Assembly (NCBI RefSeq): GCF_031582965.1
Contig: NZ_CP134049.1
Coordinates: 2,790,001 to 2,854,000, forward strand
DNA length: 64,000 nucleotides
Direction of reading: 5' to 3'
Source of the DNA: Bacillus sp. NEB1478
GTDB taxonomy: Bacteria > Bacillota > Bacilli > Bacillales > Fictibacillaceae
Part shown: positions 42,675-50,660 of the stretch, piece after piece
How positions within the stretch are numbered: position 1 is the stretch's first letter
Layout of the letters: each line of letters opens with the position of its first letter
Notes under the pieces: model-generated
Databases searched by the model: none
The model's input: only the letters and a program-made list of their open reading frames with translations
What the model was told of the DNA's origin: nothing
Translations under genes and position numbers: made by a program

Positions 42675-43190
42675 TTAAACGATTTCACCTGGTTGCTTTT
42701 TTAAAGCAATTAATTCTTCTATTTGTTCAAGGTGTCTTTTTTCATGGTAGCCGATAAAGGGTATCCATTGATCCAGGCTCATTAAGCCGAAGACGGGATG
42801 TGGGAATCCTTTTTCCTGCAGGATTTCTTTGGATGTTTGGTTTACTAGCTGTAACAGCGACTCTCGTGAACTCTTTAACTTCTCTTTGACTGTGTTTAAC
42901 GTTAAAAAATTTTCAGTAGGCACAACATAAGGCGGAGCTTCTATTTTTATTGAACGGTCTACCGTGTTTTGAATAGGTTTTAGTTGGATTGATACAGCTT
43001 CACCGTTCTTCAGGATTTTGTTTATCGCTTTCGTAATGCTCATTTCTATTAAGTACAAATGATCTAACACTTGCATAATAGACCATTTATCTTCTTTCAC
43101 CTTTTCATTTAACTGTTCATCTGAGAAACCTTCTACAGTTTCCCAAAGTTTCTCCCGTACATCGTTAATGAAAGCGATATCATTCTTCAT
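42675..43190 (-). CDS. DinB-family four-helix protein
   Basis: 171 residues from the ATG at 43190 with AAAGGAG in front; the frame to 43232 lacks a ribosome site. DinB/YfiT four-helix bundle: SIMQVLDHLYLIEMSITKAI holds the first metal His, IPFIGYHEKRHLEQIEELI the other two. Members are often metal-dependent thiol S-transferases (bacillithiol in Bacillaceae); the exact role is unknown. A second, unrelated DinB gene is at 56005. Confidence 0.87.
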   Translation of the reverse strand: MKNDIAFINDVREKLWETVEGFSDEQLNEKVKEDKWSIMQVLDHLYLIEMSITKAINKILKNGEAVSIQLKPIQNTVDRSIKIEAPPYVVPTENFLTLNTVKEKLKSSRESLLQLVNQTSKEILQEKGFPHPVFGLMSLDQWIPFIGYHEKRHLEQIEELIALKKQPGEIV

Positions 43191-43328
43191 TTTAATACAC
43201 TCCTTTTCAAATCGATATCCTGACAAATTCACTTATATTAAATTCTAGCATAAGTTGTTTTTTCCTCGTAAACTCGTTATATTGAAACTTACAAATATTG
43301 CATTTAAATTATGTTAAGAGGGAACGCA

Positions 43329-43763
43329 TTGAATACGAAGAAAGAATCTACTAACCAGTTTTATCTTAAAATGAGAGTATTTTATTTGATAGCAACAGCG
43401 ATTACCATACCATTAGGACTTGCCTCCAGAAAATACAGCGATTGGCTGCTGGCATTTTTTGCGCAGAATGCCGGGGATATGCTGTGGGCCATGATGGTTT
43501 ATTTCGGGTTCCGTTTTTTATTCGTACGCATGAGGTTATCTGCAGCCATTTGGCTTAGTTTCCTATTCAGCTTCGGTATAGAATTCAGCCAGCTCTATCA
43601 AGAAAACTGGATCAATCAGATTCGGCATACTTTGCTAGGCTCATTGATTCTGGGGCAAGGTTTTCTTCTCATAGATTTAGTTCGTTATGCTACTGGAATT
43701 GCGATTGCATCTTTATTGGCATATCGTCTATTATTCAAATTAAATGACACTTATCTTTTTTGA
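43329..43763 (+). CDS. DUF2809 family membrane protein
   Basis: 144 residues. I choose the TTG at 43329 because AAGAGGG lies 7 bases ahead; an ATG at 43311 is the alternative. Four hydrophobic segments. Signature regions AGDMLWAMMVYFGFRFLFVR, FSFGIEFSQLYQENWINQIR and DLVRYATGIAIASL match what I recall of DUF2809. Function unknown. Its stop overlaps the terminator. Confidence 0.85.
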   Translation: MNTKKESTNQFYLKMRVFYLIATAITIPLGLASRKYSDWLLAFFAQNAGDMLWAMMVYFGFRFLFVRMRLSAAIWLSFLFSFGIEFSQLYQENWINQIRHTLLGSLILGQGFLLIDLVRYATGIAIASLLAYRLLFKLNDTYLF

Positions 43764-43777
43764 TAAGTGCCTTTTAT
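43748..43777. terminator. Terminator overlapping the DUF2809 stop codon
   Basis: CACTTATC/GATAAGTG stem (43748-43755, 43762-43769) followed by CCTTTTATTTT. It also lies just past the convergent oxidoreductase. Confidence 0.82.
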
Positions 43778-43778
43778 T

Positions 43779-44723
43779 TTATTTCACGAGTATTTTTTCT
43801 AGAACTTTTTGTATTTCATATCCTTCTTCAAAATCGATTAATTTCGCATCTTCTCCATTTAATGCTTTTATTAATTCATCTACTAAGTTAAGTGGTTCCT
43901 CAGTTGTGTCTGCCTCAACTGCTGAGAGGTCCTCACCTTTCCCTGCCATTTCTAAAACCGTCCAGTTTCTCAGTGCTATCGTTCCTTCTGTTCCGTAAAT
44001 TTTCAGGAGTACTTCTTCTTTCTCAGCCGTTTGGCTCAGTCCATCGAGAAGGACCGGTACACCGTTTGCGAGTTGTAACCGAGCGATCACACTTGTTTCA
44101 CATAACGCCGGATCTTCGGGATACTCCATAAAAGTATCTACAGATGTAATCGGTCCGAAAAACCTTTGAACCATTTGCAAATAATGAGGAACAACTTCTC
44201 TCACGAACCCGCCTTGTTCTCGTCCAGCAATCCATGGATTTTGCTGCCATGGACGCGGCCATTCATGAAAATGTACTTTCACTTCGACTCTGAGCAGTTC
44301 CCCAATATACTTTTCTTTGATTAACGTATCTATATGATGAAACTCTGATCGATAAAAAATGGGAAAGTTCATAGCATTTATAAGATTCTTCCCGTGAACG
44401 GCTTCTCTCATCTCATCTGCTTCTTCCAAACTATTCGCAAGCGGTTTTTCACAAAGGATGTGTTTGCCTTTCTTTGCAGTATCAAGAGCAATCTGATGAT
44501 GATATTTTGGCGGAACTGCAATATACACAAGCTCTACTTCATCTGAAGCTATCAGATTTTGGTAATCTGTATACGCCTCAGCGTTTGGCAGCTGTTCTTT
44601 CGTTGCTTGTAATACTGATTCGTTTGCATCACATATCGCCACGATTTCCACTTCAGGATGTTCGTTAAACATTTTTAATAGACGCTGCCCAATCGCGCCT
44701 AATCCAATGATTCCTATTTTCAA
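43779..44723 (-). CDS. Gfo/Idh/MocA family oxidoreductase
   Basis: 314 residues from a TTG at 44723 with AAGGAG in front. Classical MKIGIIGLGAIGQRLLKMF Rossmann loop, VYIAVPPKYHHQIALDTAKK and the catalytic GKHILCEKPLANSLEEADEM. The central region has a His-Pro-Trp-rich stretch (VHFHEWPRPWQQNPWIAGRE) followed by EVVPHYLQMVQRFFG. Unlike the homologue at 35355 it keeps the full nucleotide loop. The substrate, probably a sugar or polyol derivative, is unknown. Confidence 0.91.
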   Translation of the reverse strand: MKIGIIGLGAIGQRLLKMFNEHPEVEIVAICDANESVLQATKEQLPNAEAYTDYQNLIASDEVELVYIAVPPKYHHQIALDTAKKGKHILCEKPLANSLEEADEMREAVHGKNLINAMNFPIFYRSEFHHIDTLIKEKYIGELLRVEVKVHFHEWPRPWQQNPWIAGREQGGFVREVVPHYLQMVQRFFGPITSVDTFMEYPEDPALCETSVIARLQLANGVPVLLDGLSQTAEKEEVLLKIYGTEGTIALRNWTVLEMAGKGEDLSAVEADTTEEPLNLVDELIKALNGEDAKLIDFEEGYEIQKVLEKILVK

Positions 44724-44892
44724 TGCGTTCAGCTCCTTATTGATTTCATGTTGTTTATTTCATAATAACTCTAATTTTAGAAAAAGCTCTAATCAATAAT
44801 TGCTCTATTTGCCTGCGCAAAATTTAATGAATGTGCATTTTGAAATTTATGGTAGCATTATTTTATAGAACTGACAGGGGGAAATATGGAGG

Positions 44893-45363
44893 ATGAGAAG
44901 ATATCCGAAAGAATTTATAGCTTATCTTGTCTTAAGTTTATTGTTTATTTATCTGGTCGATCTCTTCACTCAAAAGCCTGGCAGAATCGGAGGAAACGGC
45001 AATCTCGGTATAATTCCTCTAAGTCTTTCTTTGATTTTCATCGTGTTGTTCGGAATCTCAATAATAAAACAATTAAAGAGATTTGAGCTGACCAGTAAAA
45101 AATGGATAATGCTCTTGGCATTTTCTTTAAGTATTCTGATTCTGACCATTGTTATGGAGTTTCATTTCTTTAATGATTTAATTAAGGAGCTTGGTGGACC
45201 TCCTACTGTTGAAGGCTCTGATATATACAGGTTCGGCTGGCTCAATCAGGGAACGAATACGCTGTATGTAAATATGTACACGTTCTTAGCTTTTTGTTCT
45301 TTAATTGTATCCTGTTATTCTGCTCAAGCCTTTCTTAAACAGAAATTACCTTTGAAAGGATGA
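44893..45363 (+). CDS. Unknown four-TM membrane protein
   Basis: 156 residues. Hydrophobic segments at about 8-24, 38-58, 70-88 and 126-146. An extracytoplasmic loop around residues 95-122 has LGGPPTVEGSDIYRFGW. The ribosome site is poor: GGAGG abuts the ATG, and an AGGGGG lies further upstream. No family recognised. The 216 bp after it (45364-45579) contain no supportable gene. Confidence 0.7.
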   Translation: MRRYPKEFIAYLVLSLLFIYLVDLFTQKPGRIGGNGNLGIIPLSLSLIFIVLFGISIIKQLKRFELTSKKWIMLLAFSLSILILTIVMEFHFFNDLIKELGGPPTVEGSDIYRFGWLNQGTNTLYVNMYTFLAFCSLIVSCYSAQAFLKQKLPLKG

Positions 45364-45579
45364 TCAAAAGTTGATACCGCATATTGAAAATCAATGGTAA
45401 GAACGCTGAACTAGATAATTTATAGTATCCAGCAACGATAAACTTTGGCCACTTCACTGCTATCAGGTGAGGAATAGAAAAAATTTATGGATTGGACTTG
45501 CATCTCCAAAGACTAGATCGTGACATGAAGGAATTATTTCATACAAATTAGACACTTGTTATTAGAATAATAAATCGTA

Positions 45580-46047
45580 TTAGCTCTTTATTCTTTCTCT
45601 AGCAGAGTTCGTATTTTTCGTTACTGGAACTAAAGAATAAGCTTTAGCCAGTCCAAATTTAGGCATGTTACTATAAATTGCTTCTGCCCCTTTATTAACA
45701 ATGTTATAACTTTCGTGGTATATACCAACACTGCCATCGTCACCTATTTTTTTATTAAAATCCTTCCATGCTTTAAGATGGGTTTTCCCATGAGCGTATG
45801 CTTCTAATTGTTCGAAACTTCTCCAATACTGGATAAGTGTTACTCCACGCCAATTAAATAGGAATTCGGTATGAAGAAATCCTAATTGCGGGTTTTGATA
45901 TAACTCTCTTATCATTGGACCCATTGCTTTAAAGACTGGAATCCATTTAGAAAAAGATAAAATTTTATTAACACGCATACCTATGATGAACAGTACAAAA
46001 TTTTCATCTGTGTCTGCCATATATCTTCCTTTAAATATTTTTTTCAT
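45580..46047 (-). CDS. DUF4188 domain protein (heme-free monooxygenase-like)
   Basis: 155 residues from the ATG at 46047 with TGGAGGAAA in front; the frame to 46104 is rejected. GRYMADTDENFVLFIIGMRVNKILSFSKW, GFLHTEFLFNWRGVTLIQYWRSFEQLEAYAHGKTHLKAWKDFNK and VGIYHESYNI match DUF4188, a dimeric alpha/beta-barrel family related to antibiotic-biosynthesis monooxygenases. Physiological role unknown. It is at the 3' end of the small-gene block on the minus strand. Confidence 0.85.
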   Translation of the reverse strand: MKKIFKGRYMADTDENFVLFIIGMRVNKILSFSKWIPVFKAMGPMIRELYQNPQLGFLHTEFLFNWRGVTLIQYWRSFEQLEAYAHGKTHLKAWKDFNKKIGDDGSVGIYHESYNIVNKGAEAIYSNMPKFGLAKAYSLVPVTKNTNSARERIKS

Positions 46048-46150
46048 ATCATTTCCTCCATATTTCAGAACAAACCTGGTTAATTGAACGGATAACTCAA
46101 ACAAAAAAACTCTTTGTAAACGCCCGAATTGTGAAACGACCTCGTAATGA

Positions 46151-46468
46151 TCAAGGCCCAGTACTACAAGAAACCTTGTAGCTGTTAATCTTTAATTTTT
46201 TCGCATAACAAATCTGTGCTGTTTGACCAGTTTCAGCACCCCAGTCCTTCCACAAGACATCAAACATATCACCATATGCAGGATCATGAATTTTCCGGTC
46301 TGTTATGATGGCAAGAAAACTTTGATAAGGGTGACCCTCTTTGTAAAGAAAATTCCTTATGGCGCTTTTTCCTGAATGGTTGTTGTGAATTGAAGGGGCA
46401 GCTAACGGCGGAGCGATTACTAAAATTAATACTGCGATAACAAGGATCAAGTACACCTTTTTCTTCAA
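46151..46468 (-). CDS. Unknown exported or membrane-anchored protein, 105 residues
   Basis: TTG start at 46468 with AGGGAGA in front. A single N-terminal hydrophobic segment (VYLILVIAVLILVIAPPLAA) is followed by a soluble domain with two Cys (QICYAKKLKINSYKVSCSTG) that may form a disulfide outside the cell. No family recognised. Part of a minus-strand block of small membrane or exported proteins. Confidence 0.68.
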   Translation of the reverse strand: MKKKVYLILVIAVLILVIAPPLAAPSIHNNHSGKSAIRNFLYKEGHPYQSFLAIITDRKIHDPAYGDMFDVLWKDWGAETGQTAQICYAKKLKINSYKVSCSTGP

Positions 46469-46483
46469 AGTGAAATCTCCCTC

Positions 46484-46594
46484 TTAATGTTTTTCTAATT
46501 TTTTTATTCGGTCTTCTAATTTTTTGATTTTAGATCTGCAGTCTAATACAAAAACAAAAGCTACTATTCCAATAACAAAGCCTAAACTATTCAT
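46484..46594 (-). CDS. 36-residue membrane/coiled-coil miniprotein
   Basis: ATG at 46594 preceded by AGGAGGG; stop at 46484. It reads MNSLGFVIGIVAFVFVLDCR, one membrane helix, then KIKKLEDRIKKLEKH, a short coiled coil with Leu at heptad spacing. The strong ribosome site and neat helix-plus-coil layout support a real gene. It could modulate a larger membrane protein. Confidence 0.65.
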   Translation of the reverse strand: MNSLGFVIGIVAFVFVLDCRSKIKKLEDRIKKLEKH

Positions 46595-46634
46595 AAGAAT
46601 TAGCCCTCCTATTTAAACTTTTCCTTATAATCTC

Positions 46635-46880
46635 TTAGAAGAATGATTTCACAAAGAAAATCGAACCAGTTATAACAACTCCACTAATTTCAGCTGATAC
46701 ATAAAGAGGCATTTTTAGGTATAACTTTTTAGGATTTTTATTTATAGCATTATAGGTAAACATAGTTGCTAGAACAATTACAAAAACACTCATTATTTCT
46801 ATTACAACGTTTTCCGATCGTGCAATCAATGTCATCAGTGATGTTGATACGATTGTATACAGCAATTGATACAAACTCAC
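46635..46880 (-). CDS. Unknown small membrane protein, 81 residues
   Basis: GTG start at 46880 with AGGAGC in front. Three hydrophobic segments (~5-20, 24-44, 58-80), basic loop NAINKNPKKLYLK. No family recognised. It lies between the 36-residue gene and the exported protein at 46905 in one transcription direction. Confidence 0.68.
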   Translation of the reverse strand: MSLYQLLYTIVSTSLMTLIARSENVVIEIMSVFVIVLATMFTYNAINKNPKKLYLKMPLYVSAEISGVVITGSIFFVKSFF

Positions 46881-46904
46881 TTCGCATCGCTCCTAAATAT
46901 AATT

Positions 46905-47462
46905 TTATTTCACTTTTATATCATCAAAGCGGATTGTAAAAACTCTATCTTTACCATCCAGCCAAAATTCGATCGTAGATTTTTGAGTATGATCAACGTA
47001 ACCGATAATTTCCACTCCTTGTTCTGATCTTTTATAATAGTGCCCACCGTATTTATTGAGGACTTTTATTTTCGGTGCACCTACTGATATTCCCCTTGCA
47101 GTCTCCAAAACTGGCTTTTCACCTTCGTCACTTATAGAAATGATTAAACGTACAATCTCACCTCTGTTTTTTCCTTTATTAAGAGATGCTGTTACTAATC
47201 CTGTTTTCCAATGAAAATAATCGTACATGTCATTGTTGTCTTTGCCCAAAGCATTTCCATATGTTCTTTCAAAAGCTGGACTATTTATGTTTTCATGTAA
47301 TCTTATGCTATTGATTGTTTCCTTAGAAAGATTGGTTGATTGAAGATTTTTAAAATAATATTGTCTTCCTTCTGTTTCAACGTAAATCGTGTGAATAACA
47401 AATAGCAGCACACTTATAAATAGAATGGAAATAATACTTAATAGACTTGATTTTTTTCTCAT
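46905..47462 (-). CDS. Unknown membrane-anchored extracellular protein, 185 residues
   Basis: MRKKSSLLSIISILFISVLL is a signal anchor. The mature part (~30-185) is polar and beta-rich (RQYYFKNLQSTNLSKETINS, DYFHWKTGLVTASLNKGKNR, STIEFWLDGKDRVFTIRFDD). No Cys and no family recognised. The ribosome site is poor, with GGGAG about 14 bases upstream, so translation may be coupled to the gene at 47497, whose stop is 34 bases away. Confidence 0.7.
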   Translation of the reverse strand: MRKKSSLLSIISILFISVLLFVIHTIYVETEGRQYYFKNLQSTNLSKETINSIRLHENINSPAFERTYGNALGKDNNDMYDYFHWKTGLVTASLNKGKNRGEIVRLIISISDEGEKPVLETARGISVGAPKIKVLNKYGGHYYKRSEQGVEIIGYVDHTQKSTIEFWLDGKDRVFTIRFDDIKVK

Positions 47463-47496
47463 TTTTTTATCACGTTTACTCCCTGATGATTAGTAA

Positions 47497-47910
47497 CTAT
47501 TTAAGTTGAAAAATATCTGTATGTAACTTTCCCTTTTTCTCCCATGTAATATGTAATTTGTATTTGTGATTTTCCTTTGGAGGGTCGCCTAGGTAAAAAT
47601 CTATTGAAACTGGATTTAGTTTTGTTACAGAACCATCTTCCATTCTTTCATCAATAAATATATGATCGCTCATTAACGTTTTTTCGTTATCTGTAAAACG
47701 AATCTCTTTTAATTTGATTTTGTCCTCTGAAGTTTGTTTGACATGCCCTATCCAACCACCGACTCCTTTGTCAAAGTTTTTTTGATAGCTGGCTTTCCAG
47801 ACTCCGTTGTCCGATGTACCACAAATGGCAACACTGCTAATATACGAATAAATCCCTAATCCAAGTACAATACAAATTAGTAAACCATATAAATAAAATT
47901 TCTTTTTCAT
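47497..47910 (-). CDS. Unknown exported protein, 137 residues
   Basis: N-terminal membrane segment (FYLYGLLICIVLGLGIYSYI), then a ~110-residue beta-rich domain with SVAICGTSDNGVWKASYQKN, GGWIGHVKQTSEDKIKLKEI and HKYKLHITWEKKGKLHTDIF. GAAGG precedes the ATG. The NGVWKA-type start of the soluble part recurs in small Bacillus lipoproteins of unknown role. Upstream, 17 bp away, is a 20-residue open frame with a strong ribosome site. Confidence 0.72.
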   Translation of the reverse strand: MKKKFYLYGLLICIVLGLGIYSYISSVAICGTSDNGVWKASYQKNFDKGVGGWIGHVKQTSEDKIKLKEIRFTDNEKTLMSDHIFIDERMEDGSVTKLNPVSIDFYLGDPPKENHKYKLHITWEKKGKLHTDIFQLK

Positions 47911-47927
47911 AAAGAACCTTCAACTTA

Positions 47928-47990
47928 TTATTTTTTAAATTCTTTATATTTCTCGTTATATCCAGCTAATCCATACTCTCTATTCATCAT
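47928..47990 (-). CDS. Possible 20-residue peptide or truncated gene
   Basis: Tandem ATG ATG at 47990 with AAAGGAG in front, reading MMNREYGLAGYNEKYKEFKK then stop. The ribosome site is better than that of the next gene, so it may be a leader peptide coupled to it, or the start of a gene lost by deletion. Confidence 0.35.
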   Translation of the reverse strand: MMNREYGLAGYNEKYKEFKK

Positions 47991-48063
47991 CAACTGGCTC
48001 CTTTATATTTGTATTTTGATTAATTATAACATTTACTGGAAAAATATGACCTTTTTTCCCATA

Positions 48064-48096
48064 TAAAAAAGGAAGATGGATTTTCAACCATCTTCC
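48064..48096 (-). terminator. Rho-independent terminator of the 52-residue gene
   Basis: GGAAGATGG/CCATCTTCC stem with six T on the minus strand, 25 bp after the stop at 48121. Confidence 0.85.
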
Positions 48097-48120
48097 TCTC
48101 GCCTAGCTTCGTCCTACTAT

Positions 48121-48279
48121 TTAGAGGACCTTTTTTAATGCGGTTAGAACATGGATGTTTCCATCTTCTTTCTTTTTTTCTTGTTTTTTAGAATTTTTCA
48201 GCTTTTTTTGCTGGAATCTTACATTTGAATACGAAAAATAAGAGGGATGACGATCCGTCTTCTCCCATTTGATTCGCAT
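48121..48279 (-). CDS. Small Lys-rich protein, 52 residues
   Basis: Open from the ATG at 48279 to TAA at 48121, with a strong terminator directly after. It reads MRIKWEKTDRHPSYFSYSNV, then a basic stretch LKNSKKQEKKKEDG and NIHVLTALKKVL. No ribosome site is seen before the ATG and an in-frame stop lies just before it, so the true 5' end may have been altered by array G, which begins 22 bp upstream. The terminator and composition suggest it is, or recently was, a gene. Confidence 0.45.
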   Translation of the reverse strand: MRIKWEKTDRHPSYFSYSNVRFQQKKLKNSKKQEKKKEDGNIHVLTALKKVL

Positions 48280-48300
48280 TTAAAGACTAAATCGGATAAT

Positions 48301-48390
48301 CCCACGCTTTTCAGTTTGAATCTCACACTTTTTGACTTTAATCCCACACTTTTTTACTTTCATCTCACACTTTTACATAAAATACGAGCG
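48301..48390 (-). repeat. Intergenic array G: four exact 21-bp units
   Basis: CCCACGCTTTT, CTCACACTTTT, CCCACACTTTT and CTCACACTTTT start at 48301, 48322, 48343 and 48364, each spacing exactly 21. On the minus strand the units read GTG(A/G)GAT..., and the first is CGTGGGATTATCCGA, close to the GTGGAATTATCG units of array H. The left flank on that strand is CGCTCGTATTTT, the motif of array F. It lies between the alcohol dehydrogenase stop and the 52-residue gene. Confidence 0.85.
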
Positions 48391-48472
48391 AATCGAGTTA
48401 AATCGACAAAAATAAAAATCAGGAGAAACATGAGTGTTCTCCTGATCTTTAAGGGATTGGATTCTTATGATT

Positions 48473-49612
48473 TTATGGTTTCAAAACGACTTTAATACAT
48501 TCATTTTCATGGTCATTGAACGTCTTGTAAGCTTCTCCTGCTTTATCCAGCGGAACTCTATGCGTAATGATCTCAGTAGGATCGAACTCACCGTTCATGA
48601 TTTTATCAAACAGCATCGGCATGTAATGGATAACAGGTGCCTGTCCCATCTTCAATGTAACATTTCTTTCGAATATATTACCTAGCGGAAACATGTTGTA
48701 CATGGAACCATATACACCCGTCAGTTGTATGGTCCCAAATTTCCGAACGGCGTTCAGACCAATTTCGATGGCACTGAGAGTACCGCCCTGCAGCTTCAGT
48801 TTTTGTTCGATTGCCTCGACCACCGATTTCTTACCGTCCATTCCAACACAATCGACAACAACATCTACGCCTCCGCTCGTAATTTCTTTTATGTGAGCAC
48901 CCATATTATCGTGTTCATCAAAATTAAAGATCTCTGATTGATTCTTTGTTTTAGCAAGGTTCAATCGATAAGGAATGTTGTCAATGGCGATAACTCTCTT
49001 TGCCCCTTTCATCCAGGCAAATTTTTGAGCCATCAAACCTACAGGACCACAGCCTAACACTGCGACCGTATCCCCTTCTTTCATTCCTGAGTTTTCAATA
49101 CTCCAATAAGCGGTCGGAAGTACATCTGACATGAAGAGCAGTGCTTCATCCTCTAGTTCACATGATTCAGGGATTACAAACGGCATAAAGTTTCCATAAG
49201 GGACACGCAGCAGCTCAGCTTGGCCGCCTGGATAATTTCCATAGCGTTCTGTAAAACCAAAATACCCTCCTGTATCCACCTTTGGGTTTGAGTTAGAATT
49301 ATCACATTGGCTCTCAAGATCATGCTGACAATAAAAACAATGCCCGCACGAAACGTTGAAAGGCAGGACCACTCTATCACCTTTTTTAACCTTTGTGACT
49401 TCTGGTCCTACATCTTCTACAATGCCCATTGGTTCATGCCCGATCACATAATCTTTCTTTGTAGGAAGAGCCCCTTGATAAATATGAAGATCTGAGCCGC
49501 AAATCGCTGTAGAAGTAATCCGAACAATGATGTCATCCTTTTTCTGAATGACTGGATCAACCACGTTCTTTACTTGAATGTCCTTTGCACCTTGAAAAGT
49601 AACTGCTCTCAT
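48473..49612 (-). CDS. Zinc-dependent alcohol dehydrogenase family protein
   Basis: 379 residues from the ATG at 49612 with AAGGAGG in front; the frame to 49672 is rejected. Catalytic zinc ligands in STAICGSDLHIYQG and VIGHEPMGIVE. The four-Cys structural zinc loop is SCGHCFYCQHDLESQCD. The NAD loop is VAVLGCGPVGLMAQK. Layout and the C-terminal GQAPVIHYMPMLFDKIMNGEFD resemble the formaldehyde-dehydrogenase-like group (AdhB of B. subtilis). The substrate is not certain. Single gene; array G follows it. Confidence 0.93.
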   Translation of the reverse strand: MRAVTFQGAKDIQVKNVVDPVIQKKDDIIVRITSTAICGSDLHIYQGALPTKKDYVIGHEPMGIVEDVGPEVTKVKKGDRVVLPFNVSCGHCFYCQHDLESQCDNSNSNPKVDTGGYFGFTERYGNYPGGQAELLRVPYGNFMPFVIPESCELEDEALLFMSDVLPTAYWSIENSGMKEGDTVAVLGCGPVGLMAQKFAWMKGAKRVIAIDNIPYRLNLAKTKNQSEIFNFDEHDNMGAHIKEITSGGVDVVVDCVGMDGKKSVVEAIEQKLKLQGGTLSAIEIGLNAVRKFGTIQLTGVYGSMYNMFPLGNIFERNVTLKMGQAPVIHYMPMLFDKIMNGEFDPTEIITHRVPLDKAGEAYKTFNDHENECIKVVLKP

Positions 49613-49713
49613 GACTACCTCCTTGGTTGAGAATACTAACAATATTCCCGTTCCAATTAAAAAAATGTGCAAAATGAACAGTTTAAATGCAAATGAACAA
49701 ATAGTCTTATCTC

Positions 49714-49757
49714 AAAAAACAGACCCAAAGTACAGGTTTATTCCTATCCTTTGGGTC
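49714..49757 (-). terminator. Terminator of the ArsR/AHSA1 operon
   Basis: GACCCAAAG/CTTTGGGTC stem (49722-49730, 49749-49757) with a T-run on the minus strand. Confidence 0.82.
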
Positions 49758-49786
49758 AGTAATTTGTCTGTTTAGTTGTTCCTCAT

Positions 49787-50242
49787 TTACACAATAACAG
49801 GCGGCAGTACCTTACCTGTTTCTAAAAAAGTCTTAAGGTTGCTCATAACTGCCGGCCAGCCGTTATTAAATCCTTCAAAGGTATCTTCTTTGTCAACGAT
49901 ATCTGTTTCTAACAAGTGTTCATGCTTAAGTGTCAGCTTTACTGTCTCATTCATTTGCTGCAGCTGGAACGTAACTACTGTCTCACTTTCACGTGAAGTC
50001 TTGTCGCCTTTGTAGGTCCATGTAAATGAAAGTTTGCTGTAAGGTTCAAAAGTAAGAATGTTGCCATAATCGGTCACTTCACCATTACGGGAATAAGTAA
50101 TCGTTGAACCTTCACTCCATTCCGATTCTACACGGCTCCCGAAAAAATATTGTTCTGTAAAATCCCCATTTGTCAGTGCTTCCCAGAGTTTTTCAGGTGT
50201 TGTTGCAATGTAAGTAACATACACAAATTTCGGTTTATTCAT
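49787..50242 (-). CDS. SRPBCC / AHSA1-domain protein (intact ArsR partner)
   Basis: 151 residues from the ATG at 50242 with GAGGAGGA in front. One AHSA1 domain: KFVYVTYIATTPEKLWEALTNGDFTEQYFFG, YSKLSFTWTYKGDKTSRESETVVTFQL and GFNNGWPAVMSNLKTFLETG. The start overlaps the ArsR stop by 8 bases, so the pair is cotranslated. The ligand is unknown. This is the intact version of the arrangement that is broken at 1289-1813. Confidence 0.9.
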   Translation of the reverse strand: MNKPKFVYVTYIATTPEKLWEALTNGDFTEQYFFGSRVESEWSEGSTITYSRNGEVTDYGNILTFEPYSKLSFTWTYKGDKTSRESETVVTFQLQQMNETVKLTLKHEHLLETDIVDKEDTFEGFNNGWPAVMSNLKTFLETGKVLPPVIV

Positions 50243-50555
50243 TTTGATTATCCTCCTCAAGATTACTTTTCAGTTTATATAATGCTTGCACATGATGACT
50301 TTCAAATTTGTGAATCCAGCGATGATAAATCTCATTGATGGGAACCGGGTTCAGGTAATGGAATTTTTCTCGCCCATGCCTTTCAACAACAACTAAGTTT
50401 GCTTTTTCTAATAAGGTAAGATGTTTCGTAACGGCTTGCCGTGACATATCAAGATGCTCGCTTAGAGCACGCAGTGTTTGTCCATTTTCCTTGTAAAGTT
50501 CATCAAGCAATTTTCTGCGGCTGACATCGGCAAGAGCTTTGAACACATGATCCAT
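50235..50555 (-). CDS. ArsR-family repressor
   Basis: 106 residues, AAGGAGGTG before the ATG. Winged helix: VFKALADVSRRKLLDELYKENGQTLRALSEHLDMSRQAVTKHLTLLEKANLVVVERHGREKFHYLNP. No Cys metal site. It belongs to the subgroup paired with AHSA1 genes, here directly downstream, and probably represses its own operon in response to a hydrophobic ligand. Confidence 0.92.
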   Translation of the reverse strand: MDHVFKALADVSRRKLLDELYKENGQTLRALSEHLDMSRQAVTKHLTLLEKANLVVVERHGREKFHYLNPVPINEIYHRWIHKFESHHVQALYKLKSNLEEDNQNE

Positions 50556-50660
50556 AAGTTCCCACCTCCTTCTTCTTTCATTATACGCAACCTATTAGTT
50601 GCCTGTCAATCAACAAAAATGCGACTCTTAAAAATACAAGAATCGCCATCTAAAATGGTT

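Noticed and set aside
42503..42688. 61-codon minus-strand frame between the DinB and GGDEF-EAL genes
   Set aside because: It contains a terminator and an inverted repeat, has no ribosome site and no protein-like features.
45471..45551. Short frame ending GLDLHLQRLDRDMKELFHTN in the gap 45364-45579
   Set aside because: Protein-like in look but only 26 codons, no start and no upstream extension; too little to call a gene remnant.
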